Source of the DNA: an uncultured Muribaculaceae bacterium
Lineage (GTDB): Bacteria; Bacteroidota; Bacteroidia; Bacteroidales; Muribaculaceae
DNA length: 64,000 nt
Reading direction: 5' to 3'
Assembly (NCBI GenBank): GCA_910588065.1
Contig: CAJUPZ010000013.1
Coordinates: forward strand, 1 to 64,000
The notes below the pieces were generated by a model. That model ran no database searches. It worked only from the letters and a program-made list of their open reading frames with translations, and was not told where the DNA came from. Both the position numbers and the translations under genes were made by a program. Below, in pieces: positions 31,895 through 41,048 of the stretch. The number at the start of each line of letters is the position of its first letter. Positions within the stretch are counted from its first letter, which is position 1.

Positions 31895-33178
31895 ATGGAA
31901 AAACTCATGCAATATGTGTGGCAGCAGCGTCTTTGGCCTGTGGGTGAGATGCGCACCGTTGACGGCAAGAGGGTGGAGGTCATAGACCCCGGCCTTCTCA
32001 ACACCGATGCCGGCCCCGACTTTTTCAACGCCAAGGTTGCCATTGCCGGCGAAACATGGGTTGGTAATGTGGAGATCCACTACCGCGCGAGCGACTGGGC
32101 GCGTCATCATCATGATGATGACCGGGCATATGATTCAGTGATACTGCATGTTGTGGATAAGGATGATGCTGTGGTGCGCCGCCCGGACGGCCAGGTGGTG
32201 CCGCAGATGCGGATGCCTTGCGACCCAGGTCTCAATTCGCGCTACAGCGAGCTTGTAGGGCGCGCTGACATTGATCTGCCCTGCGCGCGCGAAATAGCCG
32301 CGCTGCCGCCGGTTTACACCACCGACTGGATTTCGAGCCTCGCCTACGAGCGTATCTACGAAAAGGCCGACAGGGTGGAGGCTATACGCTCGCGGCTTTC
32401 GGGCGACTGGGAGCAGACCTGCTATGTTACTGTTGCGCGGGGACTCGGATTCGGCATCAACAGCGAGCCTTTCGAGCGGCTCGCGCTGAGCCTGCCCCTT
32501 ATGTTCATAGGCAAGCACAGCGACAACCTCACATCCATAGAGGCTCTTCTGTTCGGACAGAGCGGATTGCTTGACGCGCGCCCGGGTGACGAATATGCAG
32601 CGAGGTTGAAAAAGGAGTATGATTTCTTTGCTGTGAAATTCGGTCTTCGCCGTCCTGAGAGCCTTGGCTGGAAAATGGCGCGGATGCGGCCGGCCAATTT
32701 TCCTCACCGCCGCATTGCAGTGCTCGCGGCGATGCTGCACGGTGGATTCCGCATGATGAGCCGCATTGTCGATGTTCAGGATATTGACACAGCCTGCGCG
32801 CTGTTCACTCCCGATCTCAGCCCTTACTGGCAGGGCAGGTGCTCATTCGGTGCTCCGGGTGGCAGGATGTCGTGCTCGCTCAGCCGCAGCTCGGCGCTTG
32901 TGATGGTGATAAATGTAGTGGTGCCGCTGATGATGGCCTACGGCATAAGCCACGGCGATTCATCGCTGACAGACAGGGCAGTGGAGCTTCTACATGAAAT
33001 AAAAGCCGAGAAAAACTCTATTGTGGAGCTATTCGAGCGCGCCGGGCTGAAAGTGAATGATGCCTTCAGCTCGCAGGGAGTCATTCAGCTGCGGCGCAAT
33101 TATTGCGAGAAACGCAAATGCCTTTTCTGCCGCATAGGCCACCGCAAGCTGTCGTATTGCGCCAGACGCAGGGAGTGA
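31895..33178 (+). CDS. DUF2851 family protein
   Basis: 427 aa soluble protein. The N-terminus (EKLMQYVWQQRLW, then ADWARHHHDDD-like histidine/aspartate-rich text near residues 65-75) and the C-terminal cysteine pair CLFCRIGHR match the DUF2851 family of Bacteroidota. No enzymatic function is established. The HHHDDD run suggests metal binding, and CLFC near the end could be part of a metal or cluster site; both are guesses. It converges with the next gene, 2 nt apart. Confidence 0.8.
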   Translation: MEKLMQYVWQQRLWPVGEMRTVDGKRVEVIDPGLLNTDAGPDFFNAKVAIAGETWVGNVEIHYRASDWARHHHDDDRAYDSVILHVVDKDDAVVRRPDGQVVPQMRMPCDPGLNSRYSELVGRADIDLPCAREIAALPPVYTTDWISSLAYERIYEKADRVEAIRSRLSGDWEQTCYVTVARGLGFGINSEPFERLALSLPLMFIGKHSDNLTSIEALLFGQSGLLDARPGDEYAARLKKEYDFFAVKFGLRRPESLGWKMARMRPANFPHRRIAVLAAMLHGGFRMMSRIVDVQDIDTACALFTPDLSPYWQGRCSFGAPGGRMSCSLSRSSALVMVINVVVPLMMAYGISHGDSSLTDRAVELLHEIKAEKNSIVELFERAGLKVNDAFSSQGVIQLRRNYCEKRKCLFCRIGHRKLSYCARRRE

Positions 33179-33180
33179 TT

Positions 33181-33864
33181 CTACAGGTTTTTGAAATTGT
33201 AGCCCACGCTGATGAGCGCCACCCGCTGGCGCTTTGCACCGTAGTCGCTCTGGGTAATCTTGCACATTTTCCATACAAAAGCTGCTCCTACATACACCTG
33301 GCCGAAGGTGAAGCCGATGCCGCTGCGCAGATTCAGGTCCACTCCGTAGTCGCCATACAGCGGGCGGGCGGTGGTGCTGTTGAAGATTTTTGTAGGATGG
33401 TCGGGCTTGAAGGATGTGTTGAGTCGGAAATCAAACTCCGGGCCGGTGAATATCGATGCTCTGAAGCCGGTGAATCCGCAGCTCCAGCCAAGGGCTATAG
33501 GCACACGGAAGCCCACATTGTTCATTGTGGCTGATGTTATATTCTCGGCAATCACCTCATCGGAGAGCACACCTGCTGTCTTCAGGCCGCTGTAGTATGC
33601 CTCTATCTGCGGCTCGGCGTAGAATCCGTATTTAATAGGTGCGTGAAACAGTCCCTGCACGGCGATGTCATAGCCGTTTGCCTTGCTTGACACCGGGGTG
33701 CGGGCATATCTCACATGCAGCGGAAAAGCATATCCGCCGTTGAGGCGCACACCGAAGTAAGGCCTGTCGCCACTCTTGTACATATCATACAGCCAATGGG
33801 CATCGGCCGCGGATGCAGCCGCCACAAGTGTCAATATCGCGATAAGGAGTCTTCTCACACTCAT
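33181..33864 (-). CDS. Outer-membrane beta-barrel protein, unknown function
   Basis: 227 aa with a signal peptide (LLIAILTLVAAASAADA) and alternating amphipathic beta strands that end in a C-terminal aromatic/hydrophobic strand (VALISVGYNFKNL). This is the pattern of small PorT-like or OmpW-like barrels in Bacteroidales. I do not recognise a specific family. It has its own minus-strand -7 box (33893-33900). It is preceded by the divergently transcribed argS. Confidence 0.65.
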   Translation of the reverse strand: MSVRRLLIAILTLVAAASAADAHWLYDMYKSGDRPYFGVRLNGGYAFPLHVRYARTPVSSKANGYDIAVQGLFHAPIKYGFYAEPQIEAYYSGLKTAGVLSDEVIAENITSATMNNVGFRVPIALGWSCGFTGFRASIFTGPEFDFRLNTSFKPDHPTKIFNSTTARPLYGDYGVDLNLRSGIGFTFGQVYVGAAFVWKMCKITQSDYGAKRQRVALISVGYNFKNL

Positions 33865-33892
33865 ATAAATTGGTTCCTGCTTGTTAATGTGG

Positions 33893-33900
33893 CAAAGTTA
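33893..33900 (-). promoter_or_regulatory. Promoter -7 box for the beta-barrel gene
   Basis: CAAAGTTA on the plus strand (TAACTTTG on the minus strand), 28 nt before the start codon. Confidence 0.5.
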
Positions 33901-33964
33901 CGTTTTTTTTCAATAATTAAGAGCCTCACAAGCTTATTTTTACAGCCGATAGCGGAAAATGTTG

Positions 33965-33972
33965 TATTTTTG
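33965..33972 (+). promoter_or_regulatory. Promoter -7 box for argS
   Basis: TATTTTTG fits TAnnTTTG, 29 nt before the argS ATG. Confidence 0.5.
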
Positions 33973-34001
33973 CATTTCAAAACCAAGAAAATACCCGAAG
34001 T

Positions 34002-35789
34002 ATGTCCATCGACAACATTATTGCAAAGGCTGTGGCCGATGCTGTCAAAGAGCTCTACGGAGTTGACACCGACCCTGCCGGAATCACACCGCAGACAACC
34101 AAAAAGGAGTTTGAAGGCAACCTTACCGTCATGGTGTTTCCATGGGTTAAGGCTGCCGGCAAGGCGCCCGAGGCTGTGGGCAAGGAGATTGGCGACTGGC
34201 TTGTTGCCAACGAACCTGCCGTGGCTGCCTACAATGTAATCAAAGGTTTTCTGAACATCACTATAGAGCCGGCTTTCTGGAGTTCGGTGCTCGCCCACAT
34301 TGCCGGCGAATCAAATTATGGAGTCACCGCCCCGGCCGAGGATTCTCCGCTGGTGATGGTGGAATACTCCTCGCCAAACACCAACAAGCCGCTCCACCTC
34401 GGCCATGTGCGCAACATTCTGCTGGGCAACAGCCTGTGCCGTATTCTCGCCGCGTGCGGAAACAAAGTGGTGCGCACAAATATAGTCAACGACCGCGGCA
34501 TACATATATGCAAGTCCATGCTCGCATGGAAAAAGTGGGGCGACGGCGCCACACCCGAATCCGCCGGCAAGAAAGGCGACCACCTCATAGGCGATTTCTA
34601 TGTGCTTTTCGACAAGCATTTCAAAGCCGAGGTGAAGGAGCTGGAGGCCAAGGGCATGAGCAAGGAGGAGGCTGAGGCCGCATCCCCGCTGCTGCAGGAG
34701 GCCCGCGCGATGCTCCGCGCATGGGAGGCCGGCGATGAGGAGGTGCGCAAGCTGTGGGCCACCATGAACTCATGGGTATATGCCGGATTTGACGAAACAT
34801 ACCGCCGCATGGGGGTTGGCTTCGACAAGATATATTATGAGAGCGACACCTACCTCGAAGGCAAGGCAAAGGTGCTCGAAGGACTTGAAAAGGGCATGAT
34901 GTACCGCAAGGAGGATGGCTCCGTGTGGGCTGACCTCACTGCCGACGGTCTCGACCACAAGCTGCTGCTCAGGTCTGACGGCACCTCCGTGTACATGACC
35001 CAGGACATAGGCACAGCCAAGCTGCGCTATCAGGACTATCCCATTGACAAGATGATATATGTGGTAGGCAACGAGCAAAACTATCACTTCCAGGTGCTCT
35101 CTCTGCTCCTTGACCGCCTCGGATTCAAATGGGGCAAGGACCTGGTGCACTTCTCCTACGGCATGGTTGAGCTGCCCGAGGGCAAGATGAAGAGCCGCGA
35201 AGGCACGGTTGTTGATGCCGACGACCTCATTGACGAAATGGTCAGCACCGCCCGCACTGTGAGCGAGGAGCTCGGCAAGCTCGACGGCTGCACCCCTGAG
35301 GAAATAAACGAAATTACAGAGACTGTTGGTCTCGGAGCACTCAAATACTTCCTGCTCAAAGTCGATCCCAGAAAGAACATGACCTTCAACCCCAAGGAGT
35401 CCATTGACTTCAACGGCAATACCGGCCCCTTCATCCAGTACACCTACGCCCGTATCCGCTCGGTGCTCCGCAAGGCTGCCGAGGCAGGCATGGCTGAAAC
35501 CGGATTCATCGGCGCCAAGCCCGGCGAGCGCGAGATTACTCTCATTCAGCGCCTCGCCGACTTCCCCGCCATAGTGCAGGAGGCCGGCCGCTCCTACAGC
35601 CCCGCCCTGATTGCAAATTATTCTTATGATTTGGTAAAAGAATACAATCAGTTCTATCACGATTGTTCTATACTCAAGGAGGAGGATGAACGCACCCGCT
35701 CGATGCGCCTCGCCCTCTCCAAGGTCACAGCCGATACCGTGCGTACCGCAATGGGGCTGCTCGGCATCAATGTGCCCGAAAGAATGTAA
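34002..35789 (+). CDS. argS: Arginyl-tRNA synthetase
   Basis: 595 aa class I synthetase. The N-terminal Add-1 domain (about 1-100) recognises the tRNA D-loop. The HIGH motif is SPNTNKPLHLGHVRN; a KMSKS-like loop is EGKMKSREGTV. The C-terminal anticodon-binding helical domain ends with MGLLGINVPERM, the usual terminus. It charges tRNA-Arg. The Bax-inhibitor gene starts 21 nt after the stop. Confidence 0.97.
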   Translation: MSIDNIIAKAVADAVKELYGVDTDPAGITPQTTKKEFEGNLTVMVFPWVKAAGKAPEAVGKEIGDWLVANEPAVAAYNVIKGFLNITIEPAFWSSVLAHIAGESNYGVTAPAEDSPLVMVEYSSPNTNKPLHLGHVRNILLGNSLCRILAACGNKVVRTNIVNDRGIHICKSMLAWKKWGDGATPESAGKKGDHLIGDFYVLFDKHFKAEVKELEAKGMSKEEAEAASPLLQEARAMLRAWEAGDEEVRKLWATMNSWVYAGFDETYRRMGVGFDKIYYESDTYLEGKAKVLEGLEKGMMYRKEDGSVWADLTADGLDHKLLLRSDGTSVYMTQDIGTAKLRYQDYPIDKMIYVVGNEQNYHFQVLSLLLDRLGFKWGKDLVHFSYGMVELPEGKMKSREGTVVDADDLIDEMVSTARTVSEELGKLDGCTPEEINEITETVGLGALKYFLLKVDPRKNMTFNPKESIDFNGNTGPFIQYTYARIRSVLRKAAEAGMAETGFIGAKPGEREITLIQRLADFPAIVQEAGRSYSPALIANYSYDLVKEYNQFYHDCSILKEEDERTRSMRLALSKVTADTVRTAMGLLGINVPERM

Positions 35790-35810
35790 TAACTTTTTAT
35801 TCTCTCAATT

Positions 35811-36515
35811 ATGAACGAATATCAAAACCCTTACTATCAGCACGAAGCATCGCTTGACTCAAAGGTGAGCCAGGTGATGAAAAAAGTGTATGTCAAGATG
35901 TTCCTCGGACTTCTTGTCACAGCTTTTGTGTCCTATTTCTGCGCCGCCTCGCCTGCCGTGCTCACTTTCTTCAGCCAGCACAGCTCCCTGATGTGGGTGA
36001 TTCTGCTCGTTGAGCTCGGCCTTGTGTTTGCAATCACAGGTGCAGTAAACCGCATGAGCTCTGCCTCGGCAACCCTTCTTTTCTACCTTTTCGCTGTGGT
36101 GAACGGCCTCGCTCTGTTCCCCATCTTCATTGTCTACACAGGGGTGTCAATCGGCAAAACCTTCTTCATCACCGCCGGAACATTCGGCGCTATGAGCATC
36201 TACGGCTACCTCACATCGCAGGACCTCACCAAATGGGGCTCGATGCTGTTCATGGCTCTCATAGGCCTTATTATATGCTCCGTAGTGAACATTTTCTGGG
36301 CAAACGGCACCTTTGAATGGATTATCTCCGGCCTCGGTGTGCTCATATTCGTAGGTCTTACCGCATGGGATACCCAGAACATCAAGAAAATGGCTGCGAT
36401 GGCTCCCGCAGAGTCAGTCGGCAAGCTTGCCACCCTCGGCGCGCTCAGCCTTTATCTTGACTTCATAAACCTCTTCCTCTACCTGCTGCGCTTCTTCGGC
36501 AACAGCCGCGACTGA
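35811..36515 (+). CDS. Bax inhibitor-1/YccA family membrane protein
   Basis: 234 aa with seven hydrophobic helices. It has the family features SAGTF-like TFGAMSIYGYLTSQDLTK in the middle and the C-terminal LTAWDTQNIKK (conserved Asp) followed by ALSLYLDFINLFLYLLRFF. BI-1/YccA proteins are calcium-leak or protease-modulating membrane proteins; the role in Bacteroidota is unknown. A strong terminator follows (36542-36579). Confidence 0.92.
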   Translation: MNEYQNPYYQHEASLDSKVSQVMKKVYVKMFLGLLVTAFVSYFCAASPAVLTFFSQHSSLMWVILLVELGLVFAITGAVNRMSSASATLLFYLFAVVNGLALFPIFIVYTGVSIGKTFFITAGTFGAMSIYGYLTSQDLTKWGSMLFMALIGLIICSVVNIFWANGTFEWIISGLGVLIFVGLTAWDTQNIKKMAAMAPAESVGKLATLGALSLYLDFINLFLYLLRFFGNSRD

Positions 36516-36541
36516 TGCCAATCCGGCGACAACTTTATACT

Positions 36542-36579
36542 GAGCGGACGCAAAAAACACGCGTCCGCTCTTATTTTTT
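36542..36579 (+). terminator. Intrinsic terminator after the BI-1 gene
   Basis: GAGCGGACGC pairs perfectly with GCGTCCGCTC (10 bp) around AAAAAACAC, followed by TTATTTTTT. Confidence 0.92.
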
Positions 36580-36601
36580 CGCTAATCTTGAGATTATTTA
36601 C

Positions 36602-36609
36602 TACTTTTG
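36602..36609 (+). promoter_or_regulatory. Promoter -7 box for the polyprenyl synthase
   Basis: TACTTTTG, 17 nt before the ATG at 36627, right after the terminator of the preceding unit. Confidence 0.55.
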
Positions 36610-36626
36610 CAAATCTTTTACAGCGA

Positions 36627-37601
36627 ATGACAGATTTAAAAGCCATCCAGCAACTGATAGCCCCGGAGCTTGACGAGCTGCGCCGCCGGATAAGCGGTGC
36701 GCTGCACTCGTCCAATCCGCTCATGGGGTCTGTTGTCGAGGGGTATCTAAAGACTAAAGGCAAGCTGATTCGTCCCATTCTGGTGATTCTAACCGCCAAG
36801 CTGCTCGGCGAAGTGTCCCCAAAGGTTATTTCGGCTGCGGCTGCTGTCGAGATGCTCCACAACGCATCCCTGATTCACGATGATGTGGTTGACGACTCCA
36901 ATTTGCGCCGCGGCAAGCCTACAATCAACAGCGTGTGGGACAATCATATTGCGGTGCTTGTGGGCGACTTTTTTGTGTCCAGCGCCCTGCAGCAGGCAAT
37001 ATCCACCGGCGATATCCGCATTGTCGGCTCGCTGTCAAGCCTCGGCAAGCTGCTGTCGCTCGGAGAGATAGACCAGATTTACAACGCCCGAAACCACCGG
37101 CTTGACGAAAAAGCTTATTTCATGGTAATCAGCCGAAAGACAGCCTCGCTCTTTGTCTCATGTGTGGAGATGGGCGGATTTGCCGTGGATGCCCCCGAAA
37201 GCAAGATAGCTCCCATGCGCCGATTTGCCGAACTGCTCGGCCTCTGCTTCCAGATAAAGGACGATATCTTCGACTATTTCTCGGACGACAGAATAGGCAA
37301 GCCCACAGGCAACGACCTGCGCGAAGGCAAGGTCACGCTCCCGCTGCTTTACGCTCTGTCGCGCAAAGAGCTGCCTCAGTGCTCCGCAATGCTCGAGCTC
37401 ACAGCCAAAGAGCAGCTTACAACTGATGAGATAAACACTCTCATAGAGTATGCCAAGGAGGCGGGCGGCATTGACTACGCTTACTCCACCATGGCGCGTC
37501 TCGCCGCCGAGGCGATGGAAATACTTGACACATTCCCCGCAGGCGACAACAGGCAGGCACTCGCAGATATACTGTCTTTCATCATCCACCGCAGCATCTG
37601 A
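36627..37601 (+). CDS. Trans-polyprenyl diphosphate synthase
   Basis: 324 aa from the ATG at 36627, chosen because the -7 box lies just upstream; an earlier start would precede transcription. The two aspartate-rich motifs are LIHDDVVDDS and FQIKDDIFDY, which bind magnesium and the diphosphates. GKLIRP and GGFAVDAPE are also family segments. It elongates isoprenoid chains, probably octaprenyl or solanesyl diphosphate for menaquinone. Chain length cannot be fixed from sequence. Confidence 0.93.
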   Translation: MTDLKAIQQLIAPELDELRRRISGALHSSNPLMGSVVEGYLKTKGKLIRPILVILTAKLLGEVSPKVISAAAAVEMLHNASLIHDDVVDDSNLRRGKPTINSVWDNHIAVLVGDFFVSSALQQAISTGDIRIVGSLSSLGKLLSLGEIDQIYNARNHRLDEKAYFMVISRKTASLFVSCVEMGGFAVDAPESKIAPMRRFAELLGLCFQIKDDIFDYFSDDRIGKPTGNDLREGKVTLPLLYALSRKELPQCSAMLELTAKEQLTTDEINTLIEYAKEAGGIDYAYSTMARLAAEAMEILDTFPAGDNRQALADILSFIIHRSI

Positions 37602-37676
37602 CACCCTTTCACAACCCTGCTGACACTTTTTTTAACAAAAAATCTGTGCTGACAGCATAATTACCGAAATTTGTTT

Positions 37677-37684
37677 TATCTTTG
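37677..37684 (+). promoter_or_regulatory. Promoter -7 box for the Na/Pi cotransporter
   Basis: TATCTTTG, 56 nt before the start codon. No consensus -33. Confidence 0.55.
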
Positions 37685-37739
37685 TGAGCGAATCGGATCT
37701 GCTCTCCACACATCCGTATAACCCACTGTTGATTAACAA

Positions 37740-39560
37740 ATGAGTTACAGTTTCTTAGACTTTCTTGGTCTACTCGGTGCCGTAGGACTTTTCCTGTACG
37801 GCATGAAAGTGATGAGCGAAGGACTGCAGAAAGCCGCCGGCGACCGGCTGCGAAATATTCTGTCAGCCATGACACGCAACCGCTTTACCGGCACCCTCAC
37901 CGGTTTCCTTATCACAGCACTTATCCAAAGCTCCTCGGCAAGCACCGTAATGGTGGTGAGCTTTGTTAACGCCGGCCTGATGTCTCTCGCACAGTCAATG
38001 GCTGTGATAATGGGTGCGAATGTCGGCACAACATTCACCGCATGGGTGATTTCTCTATTCGGATTCAAAGTCAATATATCGGCGTTTGTGCTGCCGCTCA
38101 TCGGCTTGGCAATACCGCTGCTGTTCACCAAAAAGAGCCGCAACAAGAGCATCGGCGAGTTTCTGATAGGCTTCGCGTTCCTGTTTATGGGACTCGATAT
38201 GATTAGCCGCTATGTACCTGATTTGCAGAGCAATCCCGAGATGTTCGCTTTCCTGCAGCGCTATGCCTCGATGGGCTATATATCGGTGCTGATATTCCTC
38301 GGAGTGGGCATACTGCTCACAATGGTGATACAATCTTCGGCGGCTACATTCGCCATCACCCTTATAATGTGCAGCAAGGGGTGGATTAATTTCGACCTCG
38401 CATGCGCCATTGTGCTCGGCAGCAACATAGGCACCACAATCACTCCTATCCTCGCTTCAATGAGCGGAAACGTGGCGGCGAAACGCACCGCTATGGGTCA
38501 CCTGCTGTTCAACCTCCTCGGCACAATCTGGGTGCTGTGCCTGTATTTCCCGTTTGTCCATCTTAACGTATGGCTCACAGAGGCTCTGGGGCAGGGCAAT
38601 CCCGAAGCTCTTGCCGGATATGTGAAACACATCGAGGCCACTCAGCCCGATATCTACAACCATCTCTTTGACAATTCCCTGCCCGAGGGGCATGATGTCG
38701 TTGCCAAGGTGGCAACGCTGCAGCAGAGTGTCTCGATAGGCCTTTCCATATTCCACACGGTGTTCAACCTCATAAACCTCTCTATCATGATATGGTTTAC
38801 CGGGCTGTATGTAAAGATTGTGGAGAAACTTGTGCCCGCAAAGCACAAGGAGGACGAGGAATTCCAGCTCAAATTTATATCCGGCGGTCTGCTAAACGCT
38901 TCCGAGCTCAATATTGCTCAGGCTGAGAAGGAGATTGCTGTATATGCCGAGCGGGTGCAGCGCATGATCGGCATGGCACAGCAGCTTGTCCATGGCAAGG
39001 ATGACTCCGAGGAGTTCTCAAACCTCTTCTCGCGCCTTGAGAAATATGAGGATATATCCGACCGTATGGAGATTGAGATAGCCCACTACCTCAACCGCTG
39101 CTCGGAGGGCAGGCTCTCCAATGAAGGCAAACTCAAGATTGCCGGTATGCTCCGCATGGTCAGCGAAATCGAAAGTATCGCCGACTGCTGCGTTGGAGCC
39201 GGTAAGATTCTTATCCGCAAGCAGCAGAGCCATGTCAATTTCAATGATGAGATATACGCCAACATCGATGTGATGTTCGGCTATGTGGAGAGCGCCATGA
39301 CTAATATGGTGGCTCTGCTCAACAACATCGAGCACGCCCGCGAGCAGGAGATTATCGTGAGCTACAACAAGGAGCGTGAAATCAACAATTTCCGCAACCA
39401 GCTGCGCACCGCGAACATCGAGAATATCAACTCAAAGCACTACGAATACCAGGCCGGCATATATTACATGGACCTCATATCGGACCTCGAGAAGATGGGC
39501 GACTATATAATAAATGTTGTTGATGCTGTGCGCGAGCAAGTGCGTTCACTCGCAGCCTGA
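37740..39560 (+). CDS. Na+/phosphate cotransporter with C-terminal PhoU-like domain
   Basis: 606 aa. Two inverted NptA repeats form the membrane part: GLFLYGMKVMSEGLQKAAG, TALIQSSSASTVMVV and the matching MVIQSSAATFAITL (QSSSA/QSSAA signatures for Na+ and phosphate). After about residue 375 a helical PhoU-like cytoplasmic domain follows (ERVQRMIGMAQQLVHG, EIESIADCCVGAGK). It imports phosphate with sodium. The response regulator gene starts 138 nt downstream with its own promoter. Confidence 0.93.
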   Translation: MSYSFLDFLGLLGAVGLFLYGMKVMSEGLQKAAGDRLRNILSAMTRNRFTGTLTGFLITALIQSSSASTVMVVSFVNAGLMSLAQSMAVIMGANVGTTFTAWVISLFGFKVNISAFVLPLIGLAIPLLFTKKSRNKSIGEFLIGFAFLFMGLDMISRYVPDLQSNPEMFAFLQRYASMGYISVLIFLGVGILLTMVIQSSAATFAITLIMCSKGWINFDLACAIVLGSNIGTTITPILASMSGNVAAKRTAMGHLLFNLLGTIWVLCLYFPFVHLNVWLTEALGQGNPEALAGYVKHIEATQPDIYNHLFDNSLPEGHDVVAKVATLQQSVSIGLSIFHTVFNLINLSIMIWFTGLYVKIVEKLVPAKHKEDEEFQLKFISGGLLNASELNIAQAEKEIAVYAERVQRMIGMAQQLVHGKDDSEEFSNLFSRLEKYEDISDRMEIEIAHYLNRCSEGRLSNEGKLKIAGMLRMVSEIESIADCCVGAGKILIRKQQSHVNFNDEIYANIDVMFGYVESAMTNMVALLNNIEHAREQEIIVSYNKEREINNFRNQLRTANIENINSKHYEYQAGIYYMDLISDLEKMGDYIINVVDAVREQVRSLAA

Positions 39561-39637
39561 TATTGGTGAAGGGTTAATTTTTAGTCACAAATCAGCGACA
39601 ATTGTGTTACCGGATAGTAAACATTCGGGTTGTTTCT

Positions 39638-39645
39638 TATCTTTG
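39638..39645 (+). promoter_or_regulatory. Promoter -7 box for the response regulator
   Basis: TATCTTTG, 53 nt before the ATG at 39699. Confidence 0.55.
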
Positions 39646-39698
39646 TGTCTGAAATAAACCACGTTACCATTCACCGCACTATCGATTGATATGTCCTT

Positions 39699-40406
39699 AT
39701 GACCACTACTTCCGATAACGCAAGCAATGCAGAGAAGCTTCTTATTGTCGATGCCGACAAGATGATGTGCGAACTGCTGCAATACAAATTTGAGAACGAG
39801 GGTTTTGCCGTGAGTCTCGCTCATGACAAAGCCTCCGCCTCTGCTATGCCCCTCGGTGAATACCAGATTTTCCTGATTGACCTTATGGATGCCGATGCCA
39901 CCGGCATAAGATTTGTCAAGGAACTGCGCAAGAACAATGACACCCGCAATACTCCTATTATTATAATGTCGGCCCAGGATGGGGAGGATACTGTTGTCGA
40001 CGCCCTCGGTGCAGGTGCCGACGACTATATTGCAAAGCCTTTCTCAACCCGTATTCTCGTTGCCCGCATCAGGTCGATTCTCCGTCGTCGCAGAATGGTG
40101 TCCGCGCGCCGTATGAGCAACATAATGAACTACAAAAACCTCTCTGTCGACCTTACAAACGCCACTGTCACCGTAGATGGCTCAACTATATCGCTCACAC
40201 GCACCGAATATCTGATTCTCGCAATGTTCCTGCGCCATAGAAACCAGTTTTTTGACCGTGCGGAGATTATCCACGAGGCATGGGAGGATGACATAAGCTC
40301 CGAGAGGGCTGTGGACACTAATATTTCCCGCCTTAGAAAGAAAATCGGCGAATATGGCCGGCAGATTATAAACCGTCAGGGATTCGGCTACGGATTCGTT
40401 GACTGA
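39699..40406 (+). CDS. OmpR/PhoB-family response regulator
   Basis: 235 aa. The receiver domain (about 12-125) has the acidic pocket around LLIVDADKMM, the phospho-acceptor Asp in FLIDLMDAD, the Thr/Ser position in IIMSAQDG and the conserved Lys in DYIAKPFS. A linker of Arg-rich residues leads to a winged-helix DNA-binding domain (about 140-233) with LTRTEYLILAMFL and the recognition region RAVDTNISRLRKKIG. No histidine kinase is adjacent, so its partner lies elsewhere. Phosphate control is tempting because of the upstream transporter but is unproven. Confidence 0.92.
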   Translation: MTTTSDNASNAEKLLIVDADKMMCELLQYKFENEGFAVSLAHDKASASAMPLGEYQIFLIDLMDADATGIRFVKELRKNNDTRNTPIIIMSAQDGEDTVVDALGAGADDYIAKPFSTRILVARIRSILRRRRMVSARRMSNIMNYKNLSVDLTNATVTVDGSTISLTRTEYLILAMFLRHRNQFFDRAEIIHEAWEDDISSERAVDTNISRLRKKIGEYGRQIINRQGFGYGFVD

Positions 40407-40423
40407 TACACCTAATAATTATA

Positions 40424-41023
40424 ATGGGCAGACAACCTTCATCTCCGCTACCGGCGTGCTACCTTTCCGGCGTTCATGAAGCCGGTTGCGACGAGGCCGG
40501 AAGAGGTTGCCTTGCAGGCGCTGTTTACGCAGCCGCCGTGATTTTGCCGGACGATTTCAGCCACCCGTTGCTCAACGACTCGAAACAGCTCACTGAAAAG
40601 CAGCGTCAGTCACTGCGCCCGGTTATTGAATCAAACGCCATAGCATGGGCCGTGGCAACAGTGTCGGCTCAGGAAATAGACGAGATAAACATTCTCCGGG
40701 CATCTATCCTTGCAATGCACCGCGCCCTTGACGCACTGACAACCAGGCCGCAGCACATCATTGTGGACGGCAACAGGTTTTCTCCTTACGCCGATATCCC
40801 TCATCTCACAATAGTGAAAGGCGATGGCAAATATGCGAATATAGCTGCCGCCTCAGTGCTCGCCAAGACCCACCGCGATGAAGCCATGACTCTGCTGGCT
40901 GAGCAATATCCGCAATACGGCTGGGATGTCAACAAGGGCTATCCCACTGTAGCACACCGCGCGGCCATTGCGCAATATGGGCCGAGCCCTCTGCACCGCA
41001 TCTCATTCAAGCTCCTGCCCTGA
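40424..41023 (+). CDS. rnhB: Ribonuclease HII
   Basis: 199 aa. The N-terminal GCDEAGRGCLAG holds the first Asp-Glu pair, with further acidic residues in HIIVDGNRF and AKTHRDEAM. It removes single ribonucleotides and RNA primers from DNA. It starts 17 nt after the response regulator gene and may share its transcript. A 9-bp palindrome covers its stop codon (41019-41045). Confidence 0.95.
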   Translation: MGRQPSSPLPACYLSGVHEAGCDEAGRGCLAGAVYAAAVILPDDFSHPLLNDSKQLTEKQRQSLRPVIESNAIAWAVATVSAQEIDEINILRASILAMHRALDALTTRPQHIIVDGNRFSPYADIPHLTIVKGDGKYANIAAASVLAKTHRDEAMTLLAEQYPQYGWDVNKGYPTVAHRAAIAQYGPSPLHRISFKLLP

Positions 41024-41048
41024 GCCGGCACCTTAACGGCTCAGGTGC
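41019..41048. terminator. Convergent-junction palindrome between rnhB and bla
   Basis: CCTGAGCCG (41019-41027) pairs with CGGCTCAGG (41037-41045). A second stem, GCACCT (41028-41033) with AGGTGC (41043-41048), would compete with it. No T tract follows on either strand, so terminator function is uncertain. Confidence 0.4.
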
